Assembly: GCA_029939015.1 (NCBI GenBank)
Contig: JAOZTV010000150.1
Location: 1 to 7,840, forward strand
Reading direction: 5' to 3'
From: Candidatus Aminicenantota bacterium
GTDB lineage: Bacteria; Acidobacteriota; Aminicenantia; UBA2199
DNA: 7,840 nt
Shown one piece after another: positions 5,432 through 7,840 of the stretch; within the stretch, counting starts at the first letter, position 1, and every line of letters begins with the position of its first letter. A model generated the notes under the pieces. It had not been told where the DNA came from. It did not search any database and saw nothing but the letters and a program-made list of their open reading frames with translations. The translations under genes and the position numbers were made by a program.

Positions 5432-6105
5432 TATTTTTCTTTAGTAACTGCAGTTGTTGAATCTATTTTATCAATTAGAATAGCTGCAAATTTATAAGAA
5501 TAATAATCACTTTTTCTGATTTTTTTAATATTCTCATTTCTTTGAGCAAACCAAAACTTAGACAATGTCTTAATAGATAGAAATAAAACCTTATAATCTT
5601 CATATATTGGTGCATTTGCAGTTTTAAGTAATTTATAAATTTCTTTATATGCAAGATCTATTCTTCCTCTATAGTACCAGAGATTATTATCATTCAATAT
5701 ACCAGTATTCTCTAATTCACAGATGATAGCATCCCTTACATCACGTTCTTTAAGTAATTTCATTGTCCGTATCATAAAAAGTTTGAACTGTTTAAATGGA
5801 TTTACCTGTTCTTTGTTTATATCTTCTTCCAGAGGTATTGAATTTGTAAATGAGATAAGATATTGAATTATTAATTTTGTATTATTAATCCTTTCCTGTG
5901 ATCTGAAGAAGTCATAAGTCTCTTCTGGTGTAATTTTCTCTCCTCTCTTGTATAAGGCTTCAATATTATTTACTTTAAGATTTTTTAGATAAGTTTGTAC
6001 AATCTCAATAAATTCTTGTAATAGTTCCTCTTTAACTGGTATTTCAGATTCAATTTGTTCTGCAATAAGATAATTTTCAGACAAATTATTCCTCTGTAAA
6101 AACAT
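5431..6105 (-). CDS. Unknown helical protein of 217-224 residues in the oxidoreductase-CNNM operon
   Basis: I do not recognise this protein. It is cytoplasmic in appearance, with no signal peptide and no membrane segment. It is nearly all predicted helix with many charged residues, for example EELLQEFIEIVQTYLKNL, FKQFKLFMIRTMKLLKE and a C-terminal aromatic stretch near SKFWFAQR and SDYYSYKFAAILI. No catalytic or metal motif is evident, and its two cysteines are few. It lies between the FAD dehydrogenase and CNNM genes, overlapping the first by up to 20 bp and the second by 1 bp, so it is co-translated with both. The ATG at 6105 has no Shine-Dalgarno. A TTG at 6084, one base after the upstream stop, has AGAGG 6 nt before it and may be the true start, giving 217 residues. 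Confidence 0.8.
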   Translation of the reverse strand: MFLQRNNLSENYLIAEQIESEIPVKEELLQEFIEIVQTYLKNLKVNNIEALYKRGEKITPEETYDFFRSQERINNTKLIIQYLISFTNSIPLEEDINKEQVNPFKQFKLFMIRTMKLLKERDVRDAIICELENTGILNDNNLWYYRGRIDLAYKEIYKLLKTANAPIYEDYKVLFLSIKTLSKFWFAQRNENIKKIRKSDYYSYKFAAILIDKIDSTTAVTKEK

Positions 6106-7477
6106 TCAAAGAAACTGGTTTCAATGGTGGTCTAAATGATAGAGGTTTAGATTGTATTGCTGTCATAGTCTGGATTAGATTATTTATAGTCTGACTGCAT
6201 GTTCGTCCCTGACAATTACCCATTGTAGCTCTTGTACCTAATTTAATTGAATTTAAGGAAGAAAACCCCGATGATACAGCATTTTTAATTGTTTTCATTT
6301 TAACATCCTCGCATCTACAAATTATTGTATCATCTTCTATATTGTTAATATCATTCTCTGTAATTGGATAAAGGGAATTAAACAATTTTGCAAATTTAAA
6401 ATGTTTTTTTCTTTCATTTGAAATCTTTTTGAAATTTTCATTAAAAACATCTAAGTTAATTTTCTCAAAATGTTTTAAAATTGATAACGAAGCCAATTTA
6501 CCTTCACATATTGATTTTGGACCTCCTCCTACACCAGTTACTTCACCTGCGGCGTATATATTTTCAATACTTGTTTGTAAATAATCATCAACAGATACTA
6601 TCCAGCCACCAAGCTCAGGTTTATTAATTAAATTACATCCAGCCAGCCCTAAACCTTCAATATTTGGAGTAAAACCATAACCTATGCCCAGAGTATCTGT
6701 CTTGTATGTTTTTTCACTTCCTGAGATTATGTCTCCAGAACTATTTATCTTGCCAATCACAACCTCTTGTAAATAATCTGCACCTCTCGCTTCAATTATC
6801 TTTCTTCTATATTTTACAGGTGTTCCCGAAGAGTATATTTTAGCAAGAAATTTACCACCTTCAGCAAATTTTGTAAATTGATCAATAAATAATGGGAGCA
6901 TTTTGACCTTATCTATCATTCCCGATTGTTCTAATATACCAAGTACCTTACCTTTATTTTTTAATATTTCATATCCTACTGCAAATAAGAATAGACCTGT
7001 ACCACCTAATAAAATTCTTTTTGAAGGCAGAATACCCGAACTCTTCATCATTACCTGTAACATTCCATTTGAATAAACACCTGGTAAGGTCCAGCCTTTA
7101 AATGGCAAATATTTTTCTCTTGCTCCAGTTGCAAAAAGTAAAATATCATATTTTATTGACAAAGCTTCTTTATTATCTTTTTCAATAAGTATTTCATTTT
7201 CCGGATATATTCCTATTATAAAAGAATTTATATACTGATCAATTTTTTTTTTATTTAAACTGTTTACAAAGCTTAATCCTTTTTTTTTAAAACTATCTGG
7301 CTTATAATTTTTTTTTATACCAAGTTTCTCAGGAATTTGCCTGAGTAACTGACCACCTATATAATTATTTTCATCGATTAAACAAATTGATAATCCATTA
7401 TCTGAAAGCTCATTGGCTGCAACAATTCCTGAAAAACCACCACCAATAATTACAATATTATATTTCTTTTTAAGCAT
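6086..7477 (-). CDS. FAD/NAD(P)-type dehydrogenase with C-terminal BFD-like [2Fe-2S] domain (HcnB / opine oxidase subunit A-like)
   Basis: This 463-residue protein has the subunit layout of HcnB, opine oxidase OoxA and D-hydroxyproline or proline dehydrogenase alpha subunits. An N-terminal FAD-binding site, IVIIGGG(F)SG (residues 12-17), is followed by LIDENNYIGGQLLRQ. Next come LLFATGAREKYLPFKGW, a second dinucleotide site ILLGGTGLFLFAVG, and the FAD-closing motif NIYAAGEVTGVGGG. The C-terminal domain carries four Fe-S ligands, C387-R-C389-E and GNC422-QGRTC427, as in bacterioferritin-associated ferredoxin-like domains. The unit relays electrons from a separate amine-oxidising FAD subunit. 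The ATG at 7477 is chosen (GGAG 10 nt upstream, 8-bp overlap with the ferredoxin stop). An upstream ATG at 7498 has no ribosome site and adds seven unlikely residues. The substrate is not known, and cyanide formation should not be assumed. Confidence 0.9.
   Translation of the reverse strand: MLKKKYNIVIIGGGFSGIVAANELSDNGLSICLIDENNYIGGQLLRQIPEKLGIKKNYKPDSFKKKGLSFVNSLNKKKIDQYINSFIIGIYPENEILIEKDNKEALSIKYDILLFATGAREKYLPFKGWTLPGVYSNGMLQVMMKSSGILPSKRILLGGTGLFLFAVGYEILKNKGKVLGILEQSGMIDKVKMLPLFIDQFTKFAEGGKFLAKIYSSGTPVKYRRKIIEARGADYLQEVVIGKINSSGDIISGSEKTYKTDTLGIGYGFTPNIEGLGLAGCNLINKPELGGWIVSVDDYLQTSIENIYAAGEVTGVGGGPKSICEGKLASLSILKHFEKINLDVFNENFKKISNERKKHFKFAKLFNSLYPITENDINNIEDDTIICRCEDVKMKTIKNAVSSGFSSLNSIKLGTRATMGNCQGRTCSQTINNLIQTMTAIQSKPLSFRPPLKPVSLNVFTEE
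6091..6095 (-). promoter_or_regulatory. Shine-Dalgarno AGAGG favouring a TTG start at 6084
   Basis: AGAGG on the minus strand lies 6 nt before TTG (6084-6082), in frame with the ATG at 6105 and placed just after the FAD dehydrogenase stop TAA (6088-6086). It is a much better initiation context than the ATG, which lacks any purine-rich site. Confidence 0.6.
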
Positions 7478-7748
7478 CGGTTTTAATCTCCATACCATTT
7501 TTTACATAAGACATACAGGCTCTTTGCGACACTCCATTAATTATTACAAGGCAATCATAACATACACCCATACCACATAAACCGCCTCTTGGTTCCTTTA
7601 AAACAGAACTTTTTCGTAATGTTTTAATTCCAGACGCTATCATCACAGATAATAGTGACTCACCTTCATAGGCAATTATATTTTTACCATCTATACTTAT
7701 AACAACTTCATTTTTTCTTTCAATAGAATTTATTCTCAAATTTTCCAT
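7470..7748 (-). CDS. Small [2Fe-2S] ferredoxin-like subunit (HcnA / opine oxidase type, Fer2_4)
   Basis: This 92-residue protein is a plant-type ferredoxin-like fold of the Fer2_4 group. Residues 15-45 give the beta-grasp start (VVISIDGKNIIAYEGESLLSVM). The cluster ligands follow in RGGLC58-GMG-V-C63-YD-C66 and RAC78, a C-x4-C-x2-C-x11-C pattern with all four present. In the HcnABC / opine oxidase / D-hydroxyproline dehydrogenase class this subunit pairs with the FAD-BFD subunit encoded immediately downstream, which overlaps by 8 bp. AAAGGA at 7759-7754, 5 nt before the ATG, is a good ribosome site. It lies inside the last codons of an upstream open frame that stops one base before the start, so the gene is probably not the first of its operon. 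Confidence 0.92.
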   Translation of the reverse strand: MENLRINSIERKNEVVISIDGKNIIAYEGESLLSVMIASGIKTLRKSSVLKEPRGGLCGMGVCYDCLVIINGVSQRACMSYVKNGMEIKTDA

Positions 7749-7749
7749 T

Positions 7750-7840
7750 TTATTCCTTTATAATTAATAAGATATCTAATATAAGTTCATCTTTTGTTCT
7801 ACTCATTGCCTCTTTGCCTTTTATTTTACTCAACTTCAAA
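7750..7840 (-). CDS. Possible C-terminal end of an upstream gene, running through the dispersed repeat
   Basis: On the minus strand a frame is open from the window edge to TAA at 7752-7750 (29 full codons), one base before the ferredoxin ATG. It reads through the octamer repeat (KIKGKEAMSRTK) into DELILDILLIIKE. The stop-plus-one-base-plus-ATG layout and the ribosome site inside the last codons are typical of consecutive operon genes. It may be the end of the missing third oxidase subunit, but nothing in these residues identifies it. Against it: the stretch is short, an internal ATG at 7806 would give only 18 residues, and the alternative frame stops at 7828-7826. Confidence 0.35.
   Translation of the reverse strand, partial: LKLSKIKGKEAMSRTKDELILDILLIIKE
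7759..7819 (-). repeat. Second copy of the octamer element and its unique flank
   Basis: Two octamers, AGGCAAAG (7819-7812) and AGGCAATG (7811-7804), are followed by AGTAGAACAAAAG. The whole of 7759-7819 aligns without gaps to 3645-3705, with 48 of 61 bases identical by hand count and in the same orientation. Only two octamers are present, against four in the other copy, and there is no inverted left arm; the ferredoxin coding start takes its place. Confidence 0.8.

Noticed and set aside
7243..7288. Poly-A tracts (10 and 9 A on the minus strand) in the FAD gene as phase-variation switches
   Set aside because: They encode plain lysine stretches in a flexible region, similar tracts occur throughout this AT-rich window, and nothing else suggests switching.
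6086..7748. Calling the pair hcnA and hcnB (cyanide synthesis)
   Set aside because: The same two-subunit architecture occurs in opine, octopine, proline and hydroxyproline dehydrogenases. Without the catalytic subunit the substrate cannot be told, so no gene symbol is given.
7826..7840. Alternative upstream gene end (stop TAA at 7828-7826)
   Set aside because: Only four codons are visible. The other frame, open to 7750 and coupled to the next start, is better supported though still uncertain.

Overview
The window is a strongly AT-rich, gene-dense bacterial segment, roughly 70% A+T by eye, using standard ATG/TTG starts and TAA/TAG/TGA stops. A secreted thioredoxin-like protein with a signal peptide points to an organism with an extracytoplasmic compartment, probably Gram-negative. 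None of the genes pins down a phylum, and I do not name one.

Layout. Bases 1-3030 read on the plus strand: the C-terminal two-thirds of the second domain and tail of a DEAD-box RNA helicase (RhlE type); a secreted TPR plus TlpA-like thioredoxin protein; then a tightly coupled pair, a family 2 glycosyltransferase and a small membrane-anchored protein of unknown function that overlaps it by 4 bp. Bases 3038-7840 read on the minus strand and converge on the first block, with only 7 bp between the two stop codons. In transcription order (right to left) they are: a possible C-terminal end of a gene that enters from the right edge, a small [2Fe-2S] ferredoxin-like subunit, an FAD dehydrogenase with a C-terminal BFD-type [2Fe-2S] domain, a 217-224 aa helical protein of unknown function, a CNNM/CBS/CorC-HlyC membrane protein, and smpB. 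Every junction in this series overlaps or is separated by a single base, so it is probably one long operon. The bifunctional-nuclease-domain gene (DUF151) follows smpB after a 209-bp gap and has its own promoter.

Function. The ferredoxin and FAD proteins match the two accessory subunits of the HcnAB / opine oxidase / D-hydroxyproline dehydrogenase class of flavoenzymes. The catalytic FAD amine-oxidising subunit is not in the window and may lie beyond the right edge. The remaining operon members (CNNM ion transporter-like protein, SmpB of trans-translation) have no obvious link to that enzyme.

The most unusual feature is a dispersed repeat. Between smpB and the nuclease gene lie two inverted arrays, each of exactly four tandem octamers of the type AGGCAAAT, 64 bp apart. 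The right array continues into a unique flank that recurs, ungapped at 48/61 positions, just upstream of the ferredoxin gene. In that second copy the repeat lies inside an open frame whose stop codon sits one base before the ferredoxin start. The corresponding frame in the first copy ends at exactly the same alignment position. This resembles a palindromic repeat family that can be carried as a protein C-terminus.
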